From contig CABVSA010000002.1 of the NCBI GenBank assembly GCA_902500805.1, forward strand, positions 1 to 64,000: a DNA stretch of 64,000 nucleotides, given 5' to 3'. The notes under the pieces are model-generated. The model ran no database searches, was not told the DNA's origin, and saw only the letters and a program-made list of their open reading frames with translations. Positions 51,821 through 60,509 of the stretch are shown in pieces (position 1 is the stretch's first letter; each line of letters begins with the position of its first letter). The stretch comes from an uncultured Nitrospira sp. (GTDB lineage: Bacteria > Nitrospirota > Nitrospiria > Nitrospirales > Nitrospiraceae). Both the position numbers and the translations under genes were made by a program.

Positions 51821-54800
51821 ATGACCGATACAGCCGTCGTTCTGACTCTTAGGAGAGAGCACGCAACTTCCAAGGTGGAGGGGACACGCGTCACATTCAA
51901 TCCTCATCAATGCTTCGCGTTTGACGATGGGCCAGAGGATGTCGCCTGTCTGCGTGCTCTTGGGGCGTATCTTTTAACATTGCCGGGCCTCGCCTTGGTC
52001 GGCTCGAAGAGATTTGCCGATTATCTCTTGCGGCATGTTCCTGATCTTGGGGGCAGGATTGTCGGCACGGTCTCATATGAGAATCTACCGGAGATGCATT
52101 CTCTGCATGGTCTGGCGAGTGTCAAGCTTGGAGCACTGCCCATCGAAACACAAAGCGCCTTCCTCTGTGAAACGTTGGCGTTCCCACGCATGCAGATGGT
52201 AAAGCAATTGTCTCAATCAGTCACTATCATTGACCTCACGGTTTTGGCCGAAATTGCGCCTGACCTCATTCCTGCCCGCGGCTGGACCCCGTTACCACGC
52301 AATATTTATCCAATCGACATTCCAGAGATCCAATTCAGGAAGGAGCTGGATGTAGCCATTGTCGATTGTCCTTCGAGAAATTTATCTCTGATGCCCAATG
52401 GATTGGGATATTTGAATAATGCGCTGAAGAAGACGTCGGTGTCCTTTCAAATTGTCGATCTCGATATCATTTCCTATCATCGGTTTCATGTTCATCGGCT
52501 GCTCGACATGGGTGGCTGCATCACGTTACCCGGCAATTTAGTTTTGCCGGAGGATCCTTGGCAGGCAGAGCACTACGATCTGTGGACCGCAACTGGTGGA
52601 GGAGCTTCGGGCTCAACGGGGCGCAACGAAGTACTAGAGTTCTTCAGACCCCTCATCGACGAGACAATAGCAGCGTTGGTTGCAGCGCGACCCAAGGTTC
52701 TGGGGCTCTCTATCCAAGGATGTAATGAGGCTGCGGCGCGCGAGGTTGCGCTCGGCGTGAAGGCTCAATTGCCGGATATCACGATCGTGGTGGGTGGGTT
52801 CAGTTGTTACAATGCGGATGTCGGCCGCCGTGCATTCCCGGAATGCGACTACATGTGCATCGGCGAATCTGACCTCACCGCTGGTCCATTATTAGAGGCC
52901 TTGGCCAGAGGCGAGCGACCATTCAATCAGCCGGGTGTACTGTCCCGTTTTGATACGCCAGATTATTCTTATATTCCCGCGCCTATGATTCATAACCTTG
53001 ATCAGATCGAATTCCCCAAATATGAATGGTGTGATCTGAGCGTGTACAGAAACTTCAATGACTACCAGCTGACGCCCATTATTGCCAGCCGGGGTTGTCG
53101 CTGGTCCCGTTGCACGTTCTGTGCTGAGCGGTTCTATTGGCGTATTCGTACCAAAGAGAATTTTGTTGATGAGCTGGAGTGGTTGGTCGGACAGGGGTGC
53201 CATCTGTTCATGTTCAATGAGAGCGATCTTGGTGGTATGCCTGAACGTGTTATGGAGATTTGTGATGAGATTATTCGCCGTGGCCTTCATCGCAAGGTAA
53301 AGCTTACCGGCCAGCTACGTGTGAATAAGAAACAAAATCGGGCCTTCTTTGAAAAGCTGCGAGAGGCCAACTTCGTTGCGCTTCGTTTCGGGATCGACGC
53401 TTTTTCGGAGCGTACGTTACGGCTACAGATGAAGGGGTACACGGTTGACATGATTACCCAGAACCTGAAGGACTGCTGGGAGGTAGGAATCTTTACGGAG
53501 GTCAACTGGGTTATTGGTGTTCCAGGAGAATCCGATCAAGATGTCGATGAGGGAATCGAGCTTATCCTGAAGAACCGAAAGTATATCGGCCGCTTGGCAA
53601 ACATCAATCCACTCATATTAGTAAACGGCAGCGTCTACTGGATCGATCCACCATCTCACAACATTGTGCTCAAGGAATCGAAGGAAATCATGTACGAGAA
53701 GTATCCGCGAGCCCTTCCTGCAGACCAGTGGTACAGCACCGATCCCTATATTGATGCACAGGTTCGCAAGGAGCGATTTGAGCGCATTGTGCTTGCGCTA
53801 CACGACGCGGGATTTCATGTTGGAGCGTGGGCCAACCGTGTGATTGAAGATGTCAAACTCAATCGTGACAAGGCACGGACCGGGACGTCTGGCCAGTCGG
53901 TCAGCGCCGGTGAATTCGAAATTGCCGGCGGAGAAAAGGTCTGTGCTGCTTCCCTAGATTCCGAAGAACAAACGGCCCTGGAAGCCTCAAGCCAGCGCGC
54001 CCCTATTACCGACCTTAAACCATCACGGAGTACTAAGTTACTGCCGATGCTTCAGGAAGCGGACATCGAATCGGAGGATGCAGTCGGACCTTCTGCAGAG
54101 CCACCATTGTTTCAGGTTGCTGGTCAGCCGCCGCGCATGGTTCGTGGGATGGATACGCATACGATCATTTTCTACAATGGCTGGTACTACGGCGTTCCCG
54201 CCGCATTGGACAGTATTGACGTGACAAGTCCAGAGTCAACCGCAATTGCAGGGCTTCTTCGGTACCCAACTGAAGAGGAAGTCGTTGCGGCTATAGAGGA
54301 GAGCGCCAGATGGGCGAATTCCCGCGGCCAATATGATGATCAGAAGAAACAGCGAACCTCCGGATCCTACATGCGAGCGGATAGTGTTGGTGAAATATCT
54401 GGCCCCGTCGCGATCGTCACTAAGCCTCGTATTCTTCGGTTCGGCAAGATGTATATCGCCGTGGATCAGGATGTCCTCAAGAATTCGTTCCGTCGGAGAT
54501 CCCTTTTCGAGAGAAGGACCAACGAGGAAAATGGAAGCGATCAAGATATTAGTGTACTGCGCAGACTGATCAGATTGTTCCCCTCCTCATTTGAAGAGGA
54601 ACTACGTCGTCTCATCCGTCAGGAGCGTATTAACAGAGGGAACGGAGCACGCTTAAGCGATCTACATCTCGCCGTTATGCTGCCGCGTGCTGTTGCCATC
54701 GCGTATATCAAAGAACCACTCAAGCGTAGTATGCGCCTCCTGTCCAGCCGAGGCACCGGTAACGAGTGCAGGGTTGGGGTACAGGTGGAAGGGGAAGATT

Positions 54801-55300
54801 TCTCCATCATGTCCGTCGTAACGAAGAACGCTCAACCGGAGTTGTTGTGGACTATCGATAAGTACAATCTTGTGAGGTTTGACGGCCTGTTCTACGGAGT
54901 TCCACATGGAGCCTATGTAGAATGGGATTCAGGCTTAATCGCCTCGGTTCCCGGCATGTTCGTCGGTGACAGCATCGCCGAAGTGGATGGTATGATCCGA
55001 AACATCAGAGGGGAAGTGGGCGAGGTCTCCGTCACCGCAACAGAGGATTGTTCCCCCGCATCGGGGTTTACCAAAAAGCCAATCTTGCTTCGTAGTATGC
55101 CAGAGGAAGGATACGACGTTATTTCTTATGAGGGATGGATCTATGGTATGCCGCATGCCTTAGGACCCATTGATCTGACCGAGATTGACGTCTTGGAGAT
55201 GCCAGGTGTTATTCGAGATGTGTCTCGCGATGCGGTAGAAAATGAAATTCTTGCTCTGGCCGGAAACAATAGCCCGTCGTGCAGTATCGTGGAGGCATGA
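51821..55300 (+). CDS. Giant B12-type radical SAM protein with multiple C-terminal YNIV modules
   Basis: About 1159 residues (ATG 51821 with GAGG six bases upstream; a GTG at 51818 also exists). Residues 1-170 form an N-terminal Rossmann-like domain (LALVGSKRFADYLL, FLCETLAFPRMQM, IIDLTVLAEIAPDLIPARGW). Residues about 185-400 form a cobalamin-binding-like domain (LDVAIVDCPSRNLSLMPNGL, IVVGGFSCYNADVGRR). The radical SAM core has Cys426, 431 and 434 (CRWSRCTFC), a Cx4Cx2C variant of the usual Cx3Cx2C. After about residue 690 comes a low-complexity linker, then three good modules and one degenerate one interspersed with helical segments. It ends in an ATGA overlap with the SDR gene. Substrate unknown. 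Confidence 0.85.
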   Translation: MTDTAVVLTLRREHATSKVEGTRVTFNPHQCFAFDDGPEDVACLRALGAYLLTLPGLALVGSKRFADYLLRHVPDLGGRIVGTVSYENLPEMHSLHGLASVKLGALPIETQSAFLCETLAFPRMQMVKQLSQSVTIIDLTVLAEIAPDLIPARGWTPLPRNIYPIDIPEIQFRKELDVAIVDCPSRNLSLMPNGLGYLNNALKKTSVSFQIVDLDIISYHRFHVHRLLDMGGCITLPGNLVLPEDPWQAEHYDLWTATGGGASGSTGRNEVLEFFRPLIDETIAALVAARPKVLGLSIQGCNEAAAREVALGVKAQLPDITIVVGGFSCYNADVGRRAFPECDYMCIGESDLTAGPLLEALARGERPFNQPGVLSRFDTPDYSYIPAPMIHNLDQIEFPKYEWCDLSVYRNFNDYQLTPIIASRGCRWSRCTFCAERFYWRIRTKENFVDELEWLVGQGCHLFMFNESDLGGMPERVMEICDEIIRRGLHRKVKLTGQLRVNKKQNRAFFEKLREANFVALRFGIDAFSERTLRLQMKGYTVDMITQNLKDCWEVGIFTEVNWVIGVPGESDQDVDEGIELILKNRKYIGRLANINPLILVNGSVYWIDPPSHNIVLKESKEIMYEKYPRALPADQWYSTDPYIDAQVRKERFERIVLALHDAGFHVGAWANRVIEDVKLNRDKARTGTSGQSVSAGEFEIAGGEKVCAASLDSEEQTALEASSQRAPITDLKPSRSTKLLPMLQEADIESEDAVGPSAEPPLFQVAGQPPRMVRGMDTHTIIFYNGWYYGVPAALDSIDVTSPESTAIAGLLRYPTEEEVVAAIEESARWANSRGQYDDQKKQRTSGSYMRADSVGEISGPVAIVTKPRILRFGKMYIAVDQDVLKNSFRRRSLFERRTNEENGSDQDISVLRRLIRLFPSSFEEELRRLIRQERINRGNGARLSDLHLAVMLPRAVAIAYIKEPLKRSMRLLSSRGTGNECRVGVQVEGEDFSIMSVVTKNAQPELLWTIDKYNLVRFDGLFYGVPHGAYVEWDSGLIASVPGMFVGDSIAEVDGMIRNIRGEVGEVSVTATEDCSPASGFTKKPILLRSMPEEGYDVISYEGWIYGMPHALGPIDLTEIDVLEMPGVIRDVSRDAVENEILALAGNNSPSCSIVEA
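54131..54304 (+). other. YNIV module copy 5
   Basis: PRMVRGMDTHTIIFYNGWYY then GVPAALDSIDV, ending YPTEEEVVAAI. A decayed further copy follows at about 54425-54520 (PRILRFGKMYIAVDQ). Confidence 0.6.
54836..55006 (+). other. YNIV module copy 6
   Basis: PELLWTIDKYNLVRFDGLFY then GVPHGAYVEWD. The core agrees, while the LGPxDL part is altered. Confidence 0.65.
55079..55261 (+). other. YNIV module copy 7
   Basis: PILLRSMPEEGYDVISYEGW then IYGMPHALGPIDL, with a terminal helix (AVENEILAL). A good match to copies 1 and 4. Confidence 0.68.
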
Positions 55301-56175
55301 GATTGAGGTTATTTCAGAAAGACATTTCGACGACTGGTATCTTACAGAATGCCAATCCATCGGCTTGGCAAGAGCATCGGTTTGGTTTGCCGCAAGCCAG
55401 ATGGGAGCGGCTCACTGGTAGAGATTTTTGGATAACGGGCGCGGGAACGGGATACGGGCGGTGCATTGCACTGGCTCTTGCAGCAGCTGGTGCTCGAGTC
55501 TTTATTTCAGGACGACGAATCGAGAAATTACATGAAACGGTGGCCGAAGGTGCGGCACTTGGTATTGACGTACGGCAGTGTATCGCTGTCCCCGTGGATA
55601 TTCGATCGGAAGAGGATCTTGTCCGCGCACTGCAAAGCATTCAGCTTGTTACCCCAAGTCTCTATGGGCTTGTGAACAGCGCCGCTCTTCCTCAATCAGG
55701 AGGGGCTGCATTCCCGCTAACTGGTCAAAGTGCCATCGATTGGATGAACCTTCTTGCCACAAACGTAACCGGCCAATGGCTGACGTGTAAGGCGGCCATG
55801 CCTCTCTTAAGTCGTGGCGATGGATTTCGGATTCTCTTTCTGTCCTCATTCGCAGGCTGGGCATCGACGCCCGGATTTGGCCCATACAACATCAGTAAAT
55901 CGGCAGTCAATACGCTGGGAGCATCTCTCGCCGCCGAGTGTGGCGTCAGATATCCAGGAAAGGATGTGCAGATCAACGTGTTAGTGCCAGGAGAAGCACA
56001 TACTGAAATGAATGAAGGATCCACAGAGAGCCCTTATGCAGTGGTCAGCATGGTACTGGTTTTGTTGTCTCATCCGCCCGGAGGTCCCAACGGGTATTTT
56101 TTTAATCGAGATGGGCAACATCTCGCATTCTCCTATACTCCACCATATTCTCAACCGCTTTTGTCAGTGCACTGA
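55297..56175 (+). CDS. Short-chain dehydrogenase/reductase (SDR)
   Basis: About 292 residues from ATG 55297, which overlaps the preceding stop (ATGA) and has GGAGG upstream. Classical SDR: cofactor motif WITGAGTGYGRCIALALAAA, NSAA in GLVNSAALPQSGG, catalytic Ser in LFLSSFAGWAS and Tyr-Lys in FGPYNISKSAVN. About 45 residues precede the Rossmann fold, longer than usual. It probably reduces or oxidises a sugar or small hydroxyl compound serving the glycan pathway. The last base of its stop is the A of the next ATG. Confidence 0.9.
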   Translation: MRLRLFQKDISTTGILQNANPSAWQEHRFGLPQARWERLTGRDFWITGAGTGYGRCIALALAAAGARVFISGRRIEKLHETVAEGAALGIDVRQCIAVPVDIRSEEDLVRALQSIQLVTPSLYGLVNSAALPQSGGAAFPLTGQSAIDWMNLLATNVTGQWLTCKAAMPLLSRGDGFRILFLSSFAGWASTPGFGPYNISKSAVNTLGASLAAECGVRYPGKDVQINVLVPGEAHTEMNEGSTESPYAVVSMVLVLLSHPPGGPNGYFFNRDGQHLAFSYTPPYSQPLLSVH

Positions 56176-58403
56176 TGTCTGGTTCCTTCCTACACGTCGC
56201 GATTCCTTGGAGTCTTAGTCACTACATCCCGTTGGACGGTTTTCATCCGTTCTACCGGGCCTTGTTCGATCATGCTCCGGAAGATATCAGGCTGTTTGCT
56301 TGGGATAACGTCAAGCTGTATCGTAAGCTCCAGGATGATACGGCCATGCGCAAGGTGTTCGTAGATAAATTAAAAACGGAAGGGCATCGACACGGTCGAC
56401 TTCACGGGGAGTCTATTGCAAAGAGATATCAAGATTATTTTTGGCCTCCCGATCAGATTCTGACGTCCGCTCTGGAGGGCGACCTTGAATTTCATCATAC
56501 CGCTCCATTTCCTTCTCTCAAACGACCCTTCGTCTTTCACTGCGAGTCGTTTGTGCCGGTCTTATTCCCCCTTGCTCACCAAGGTCAGGACACTGTTGAA
56601 AACCTGGAAGAACTGAAAGATCATTATCGGAGTATTTTTGCCAATCCCCTGTGCCTTGGTATCTTTTCCCATGTGCCGGACACGCTTCGTGCGCTTAGCG
56701 CGTTCTTGTCAGACTCAACCGTCGATAGGAAGCTGTTTTCTTCAAGAACGGGATTATCCACCGAAGCATTCTCTGTACAGGAACCAGGGCAAAAGCCGTC
56801 GCTTTCGAGACCGCGGTTCCTGTTTATCAATTCTGCCAACCAGAATTCGGTGAACTTTTTTCATCGGGGCGGGCATCTCGTCTTACGTTTCTGGAAAGCA
56901 CTTGTGGGCGATGGTCGAGACGGCCTGCTGATGCTTCGCTGCGCAATGCCGCTCGAGAACGAGTTGCGTGAATATGGAGTGGATGTGTCATGGGTCAAAA
57001 ATGAGATCGGTCGAACCATTATCTGGGATCAAGGCTACTTGGCTAGTTACGAAGTAAAATCTTTGATGGAGGGCGCGCATTTCTTTCTGCTTCCTAGTAT
57101 GTCGCTGCACTCCACCTCGATCATGGAGGCGATGGCGGCGGGAACGATTCCTGTCGTGTCAGACGTTGTGGGCACCTCAGTGTATGTCACTGATGCAGAT
57201 ACTGGGATTATTTTGCGTGGCGCGCGGACAGAAGTGTGGCCGAGAAAACAGAGGACGGATCTTTTGTTGGACCGATACGGGCGATCGCAGAGGGTCGACA
57301 ATTTCCTTGTTGAGCAAATGACTAGCCGTGCATGTGCTTTGCTGGATCAGCCCGATCTCTATTGGGACATGCATCGACGGGCGCTTGCAGATGCCCGAGA
57401 ACGGTTTTCGGGACAGAGCTTTTCCCAAGAGTTCTGGAACTCAGTCTCGGGTTTGTATGCGCAGTTCCATTCGTCGGTTGGTGCTGGAAGGCGGGGCTCT
57501 GATCTCCCGGAGCATTCATTGAGGGAATGTACGATTCAGCGTGGAGGCTGGGCGGGAATGTTTGAGAGCCCTTCGCAGCCGATGTTACGGATCAAGACAG
57601 AGTTCGGCGCCGTATGGGAAATGGGCGGCGCTATGATCCACATCTACGGGAATCCTCGCATCGAATTAAATGACTGGTCCGTGTTGGCTCAATATTATAA
57701 AGTCGGCGTTCCGCAAGCGACTTATGCCGCTACTTTAGAAGAGCTGCAAGGGAAATACCTTCACCCGCTTGGTGGGCATCGAGAAGGAGTTCGGCGTAAG
57801 TTGGTTCGAGCGATTTCAAAAGTGCTCAGGCCGTTTCCTGCTTTGTATCATTATGCGGCCCGGGTTCTGGCGGTTTATCGGCGGCATGGAGGGCTCAAGT
57901 TCGCCAGGTCACCAATAGTACCAGAAATCGAGCTCGTACGTCAGGGGATCAACGGATACAATATTATACGTCATCGTGATCGGTACTATGCCATCCTCCA
58001 GTGCGAAGGGGAATTTTCTCCAGAAATGGCCGAGGCCGGTGGCTATTCGTTATGTTATCGGGGCCATTCTGCCGAGGAGGTGCTTAGAATTATCGCTGCA
58101 AGTACCCTGGCATTGAGGTCGCTACCCAGTGAGGAATGTGACGAACCTCCTCAAGTCATTGTGGAGGGCTTCCATCATTTCAATATAGTCCGCCAAGGCA
58201 ATGAATTTTATGCCGTTGTGCAAAGCGAGAATGAATGTGCACGACCAAATTTACTCTCAAAACAGTATGCGCCATCGTTTTCAGGCTTCTCTCTTGAAGA
58301 AGTCCAACGCAAGATCCTGAAGGAAGTAACTGCCAACCCGTGGCCTCAAGCCTGGAATAGTTCGGTTGATTCTGTTGAAGTGGCGAGACGAGGCACCCGC
58401 TGA
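56175..58403 (+). CDS. GT4-like glycosyltransferase with two C-terminal YNIV modules
   Basis: Encodes 742 residues. The GT-B part (about 1-430) shows FLFINSANQNSVNFFHRGGH and a donor-binding LHSTSIMEAMAAGTIPVVSD, with Glu-x7-type spacing as in GT1/GT4 enzymes. The N-terminal acceptor domain is unfamiliar. Residues about 445-560 are an unrecognised domain, and 583-650 and 659-720 are two copies of the shared module (NGYNIIRHRDRYYAILQ; FHHFNIVRQGNEFYAVVQSE). It is coupled to the SDR gene upstream by a one-base overlap and to the next gene by CTGA. Confidence 0.82.
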   Translation: MSGSFLHVAIPWSLSHYIPLDGFHPFYRALFDHAPEDIRLFAWDNVKLYRKLQDDTAMRKVFVDKLKTEGHRHGRLHGESIAKRYQDYFWPPDQILTSALEGDLEFHHTAPFPSLKRPFVFHCESFVPVLFPLAHQGQDTVENLEELKDHYRSIFANPLCLGIFSHVPDTLRALSAFLSDSTVDRKLFSSRTGLSTEAFSVQEPGQKPSLSRPRFLFINSANQNSVNFFHRGGHLVLRFWKALVGDGRDGLLMLRCAMPLENELREYGVDVSWVKNEIGRTIIWDQGYLASYEVKSLMEGAHFFLLPSMSLHSTSIMEAMAAGTIPVVSDVVGTSVYVTDADTGIILRGARTEVWPRKQRTDLLLDRYGRSQRVDNFLVEQMTSRACALLDQPDLYWDMHRRALADARERFSGQSFSQEFWNSVSGLYAQFHSSVGAGRRGSDLPEHSLRECTIQRGGWAGMFESPSQPMLRIKTEFGAVWEMGGAMIHIYGNPRIELNDWSVLAQYYKVGVPQATYAATLEELQGKYLHPLGGHREGVRRKLVRAISKVLRPFPALYHYAARVLAVYRRHGGLKFARSPIVPEIELVRQGINGYNIIRHRDRYYAILQCEGEFSPEMAEAGGYSLCYRGHSAEEVLRIIAASTLALRSLPSEECDEPPQVIVEGFHHFNIVRQGNEFYAVVQSENECARPNLLSKQYAPSFSGFSLEEVQRKILKEVTANPWPQAWNSSVDSVEVARRGTR
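57921..58110 (+). other. YNIV module copy 8
   Basis: IELVRQGINGYNIIRHRDRY then YAILQ, ending in an SAEEVLRIIA helix. The LGPxDL segment is not conserved. Confidence 0.62.
58149..58328 (+). other. YNIV module copy 9
   Basis: PQVIVEGFHHFNIVRQGNEF then YAVVQSE, ending in SLEEVQRKILKE. Tandem with copy 8 and most like it. Confidence 0.62.
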
Positions 58404-59362
58404 AGAAGCCTTCCGTCCATTGTTGGGTCTACAATCATCAGCTGTACGGAATCAGTGACCAAGTCAGCTTTGTGGTCACCGCCTTCCGGCAGCATGGCTA
58501 TCCGGTATCCGTCGGGAGACGGCCACGCCGTTCGTCTTTGAATGTCGTCATTGAGGGTTTCCATTCGGAAAACAGCAGAGATGTGTTACTGAACTTTTGT
58601 CGATCAACAGGGAAACGAGTCGCAGTGATCATGACCGAGCATTTGGATTTTCAGCATGGCCAGATCTATTTCCACGGAGCTCCGCTTGGCAGTCGCAACG
58701 ATTACATGCATTCGACGACAATCCTGACGCGGATGAAGCATCTATTGGAGTGTTTGCCCTATCTCCGCTGCTTCTTCGTCTTGGGAGATTTGCCTGAATT
58801 GCGAAATATATCGGCCATGTTGCCGGGTCTTGATGTGTGTGCCATCCCGTTTCCTACTCTTGAGGACAGTCCATGCGAATCCCTCAGCACTTCTGATACC
58901 GTTCACGACCTTGTGTTCACAGGAGCCGTGACGGAATATCGCGCCAAGCTGCTTGCGCTGTTGGAGAAAGCGGGGATATCAGTGGTCTGCCCCCGGAGGT
59001 TTGTGTCGAGGAGTCACCGCAACGCAATCAATAGGTTTGGAAAGATAATTCTAAATATTCCTCAGCGTGAAGGATGGCAGTGGTTATCGTTGATGCGGAT
59101 CATTGCAGGGCTTCAGACTGGTCGGGCCACAATTTCACTGGGAACACAGGATACTTCTCATATAGCCTCCTGCTGTACTCAGCTGGATATTCGGGAAGAC
59201 GACTGGGTGAGTAAGGTCAAGGAGTGCATCGGTGCCTGGAAGTCCCTCTATGTTAGAGACCTTTTGAGCTATTCCGCCATGACTCAGAGGTTTCAGCAGG
59301 AGAGACCTTTCCCCCATTATATCTTTGAATATTGGAGCGTAACGGATCGGGTCTACCACTAG
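58400..59362 (+). CDS. Glycosyltransferase-like protein of unknown family, probable CTG start
   Basis: About 320 residues if translation starts at CTG 58400. The first conventional start is GTG 58472, but the frame upstream of it encodes convincing protein (KKPSVHCWVYNHQLYGISDQ, then VSF). GAGG (58390-58393) lies six bases before the CTG, and the CTGA overlap mimics the ATGA/GTGA couplings of neighbouring genes. The body contains VAVIMTEHLDFQ, YLRCFFVLGDLPELRNI, HDLVFTGAVTEYRAKLLALL and GKIILNIPQREGWQWLSLMR. It looks like a GT-B C-terminal half similar to spore-protein CgeB types. The assignment is tentative. Confidence 0.65.
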   Translation: MKKPSVHCWVYNHQLYGISDQVSFVVTAFRQHGYPVSVGRRPRRSSLNVVIEGFHSENSRDVLLNFCRSTGKRVAVIMTEHLDFQHGQIYFHGAPLGSRNDYMHSTTILTRMKHLLECLPYLRCFFVLGDLPELRNISAMLPGLDVCAIPFPTLEDSPCESLSTSDTVHDLVFTGAVTEYRAKLLALLEKAGISVVCPRRFVSRSHRNAINRFGKIILNIPQREGWQWLSLMRIIAGLQTGRATISLGTQDTSHIASCCTQLDIREDDWVSKVKECIGAWKSLYVRDLLSYSAMTQRFQQERPFPHYIFEYWSVTDRVYH

Positions 59363-59747
59363 AAATTTTGTCTTCCTCTGTTCACAAAATCAGCAACAAG
59401 TATCTTGCCTCTATTGCTCGACGGATTCTTCCAGTATCTGAAATGAAGCGGCCATTGCAGTCTCTATACGGATTCCATATAGAAGAAGCGCAGCATGATG
59501 AGAAGTGGTGAGGATCATGAACCTCATGATATGAACAGATAAGGCGAGTGCATCCGGCAGGAACGCACAGCTCCCATCTTGTATGCTTGGCAGAAAAACA
59601 AGGACAAGGGCATACTTGGCAAGACGAGCGTGAATTGCAAACAGTAGCGATGACTTGCTCGCTAGAGATGTTGACGCCATCCGATTCATGAGCTGAATTG
59701 GACAGGATGTTCAGCGCAGTAACCGCTCTACCTATGAGAGTTTCATC
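59363..59747. other. Intergenic gap with palindromes
   Basis: There are 385 bases between two plus-strand genes. They hold a perfect inverted repeat ATCATGA-ACC-TCATGAT (59514-59530) and CTATA/TATAG arms around 59464-59482. A minus-strand frame at 59411-59689 (92 residues, hydrophobic, no visible RBS) could be a decayed gene, but I do not recognise it. No transcription terminator with a T-run was seen. Confidence 0.4.
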
Positions 59748-60509
59748 TTGAGGACTCTTTTCCGAAACAGCGTCGTTGCGAGGTGGGGTGCGGCTTTTCT
59801 GAGCCCACACTTCTTAACAACCGTTGGAGCATTGCCGCGCTATCTTTTAGATTGGGGTGCTTACAACAGAGCCGCGCCTCAAGCGATCTCTTTCCGTGAT
59901 TCCTATCCATGCCTTGCTGACCGTGTCCTCACCACACCGTTCGACCCGCACTATTTTTTCCAGGCTGCATGGCTTGCCCGGCGGTTATGCCGCACGACAC
60001 CTTCTTTGCACGTTGACGTTGGTTCGAGCGTCATGATGCTCAATGTGTTAAGTGCTGGTACAAGAATTGTCTTTGTGGATTACCGTCCGCTGAAGGTTCA
60101 ACTCTCAAACTTCAGCCCGCTTGGTGGAGACATCGTTCGACTGCCATTTCATACCGGAAGCATCACATCATTGTCATGTCTTCATGTGCTCGAGCATGTG
60201 GGCCTCGGTCGATACGGCGACCCGATAGATCCCCTCGGAAGCCAACTCGCGGCGGCAGAGCTTCAGCGTGTGCTCGCGACCGGTGGGAGGCTGTTTCTGT
60301 CGGTACCGGTCGGCCGTGAGCGGGTCTGCTTTAATGCACATCGGGTGTTTGATCCGAGTAGGGTTCCTAAGATCTTTCAAGGATTAGAGCTTGAGTCGTT
60401 CTCTCTTGTCGACGATGCTGGGCGGTTTCACGAGGAGATCTCACCTGAAGCAGGGGATCATCTTGACTATGGGTGCGGTTGCTTTGAGTTGGTGAAGGTG
60501 CGTGAATAG
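59748..60509 (+). CDS. DUF268-like / SAM methyltransferase-fold protein
   Basis: Encodes 253 residues from a TTG at 59748 (start uncertain). The pattern HVDVGSSVMMLNVLSAGTRI, FVDYRPLKVQ, DIVRLPFHTGSITSLSCLHV with LEHVGLGRYGDPID and GGRLFLSVPVGRERVCFNAH is that of DUF268-type proteins with a methyltransferase-like Rossmann fold. They are frequent in O-antigen loci. The typical glycine-rich SAM loop is reduced to VDVGSS. Its last bases overlap the GTG start of the next methyltransferase. Confidence 0.8.
   Translation: MRTLFRNSVVARWGAAFLSPHFLTTVGALPRYLLDWGAYNRAAPQAISFRDSYPCLADRVLTTPFDPHYFFQAAWLARRLCRTTPSLHVDVGSSVMMLNVLSAGTRIVFVDYRPLKVQLSNFSPLGGDIVRLPFHTGSITSLSCLHVLEHVGLGRYGDPIDPLGSQLAAAELQRVLATGGRLFLSVPVGRERVCFNAHRVFDPSRVPKIFQGLELESFSLVDDAGRFHEEISPEAGDHLDYGCGCFELVKVRE

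Noticed and set aside
59411-59689. 92-residue hydrophobic minus-strand frame
   Set aside because: Opposite to all neighbours, no RBS, no recognised family. Kept only as a remark in the gap entry.
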